A program made the translations under genes and the position numbers. From Hyperoplus lanceolatus (taxonomy: Eukaryota > Chordata > Actinopteri > Uranoscopiformes > Ammodytidae): a stretch of 64,000 bases of DNA. The notes under the pieces are model-generated. The model saw only the letters and a list, made by a program, of their open reading frames with translations, was not told the origin of the DNA and ran no database searches. This document shows, one piece after another, positions 63,637-64,000 of the stretch (its first letter is position 1; each line of letters starts with the position of its first letter). The stretch is from the NCBI GenBank assembly GCA_026929865.2, contig CM049408.1:17227001-17291000 (forward strand). Reading direction: 5' to 3'.

Positions 63637-64000
63637 AGTTCATGATATTGACACTGTAGTTGTGAAGCATAATATGGGCAATGTGTCCAAACACAGTAGC
63701 TCAAAAATATTTCGCACGTGGAAAGTGTAGTGTGAGTGAGCGATTTTACAAAGCATCTGTTGATCTTTATGTCTTATTGTGCAGCCAAAAAGACCAGCAC
63801 AGACAGTGCACATGCAAGCCTCGCTGCTCACTTTGTGTAACCATCATTGGCATGCTCAAATTTCTCCTGCCAAATACCCTCTCTTATGTCACAATGTCCC
63901 CACCCACTATCATGTGTTAGGGACCCTCACTCACCCAATGCAACACGGTCAAGACCAAATTGAATTTGCCTTGAAGGTGGTAAATCACGTCACCCCCCCC

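Larger units (their letters stand above)
52431..64000. other. Gene-free flank upstream of asap2
   Basis: No exon of a neighbouring gene recognised on either strand. In vertebrates MBOAT2 lies on this side of ASAP2, but no MBOAT-like coding sequence was seen. Contains simple repeats, a tandem duplication, hairpins and possible regulatory sites listed separately. Confidence 0.6.

Overview
The window is vertebrate, almost certainly ray-finned (percomorph-type) fish DNA. It has one large intron-rich gene with compact introns at its 3' end, very long (AC)n microsatellites, tRNA-derived SINEs, an L2-like LINE tail, hAT-like elements and TTAA- and TA-flanked MITEs typical of teleost genomes.

Positions 1174-51755 on the minus strand hold an essentially complete asap2 gene (ArfGAP with SH3 domain, ankyrin repeats and PH domain 2; paralogue a or b not resolved). 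I could trace 28 coding exons from the ATG at 51755 to the TAA at 1174. Every junction has GT/AG and consistent phase except one. Together they encode about 978 aa (human ASAP2 is about 1006): BAR domain (exons 1-9), PH (10-14), ArfGAP zinc finger (14-17), ankyrin repeats (17-21), proline-rich linker (22-26) and SH3 (27-28). The one inconsistency is a 7-G run at 4991-4997 that puts exon 23 one base out of frame. A 6-G run would restore both the conserved protein and the exon phases.

Layout: 1-1173 is 3' UTR or downstream sequence. 1174-17857 is exon-dense (exons 28-7) with transposons in the introns. 18155-33525 holds exons 6-2 with multi-kb introns. 33526-51629 is an 18-kb first intron with six long dinucleotide tracts in and near it. 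51630-52430 is the first coding exon, 5' UTR and CpG-containing promoter with CCAAT boxes. 52430-64000 appears gene-free; it contains microsatellites, a perfect 181-bp tandem duplication, short perfect hairpins, a perfect 100-bp palindrome and a CTCF-like motif.

I saw no second protein-coding gene, no true tRNA or rRNA gene and no CRISPR. The most interesting points are splice sites embedded in GT/CA repeats (exon 3 on both sides, exon 9 donor, exon 13 donor), the exon 23 frameshift, the nested hAT insertion in a LINE tail, and the palindromes and hairpins that look like template-switch products. No new biological system is evident.
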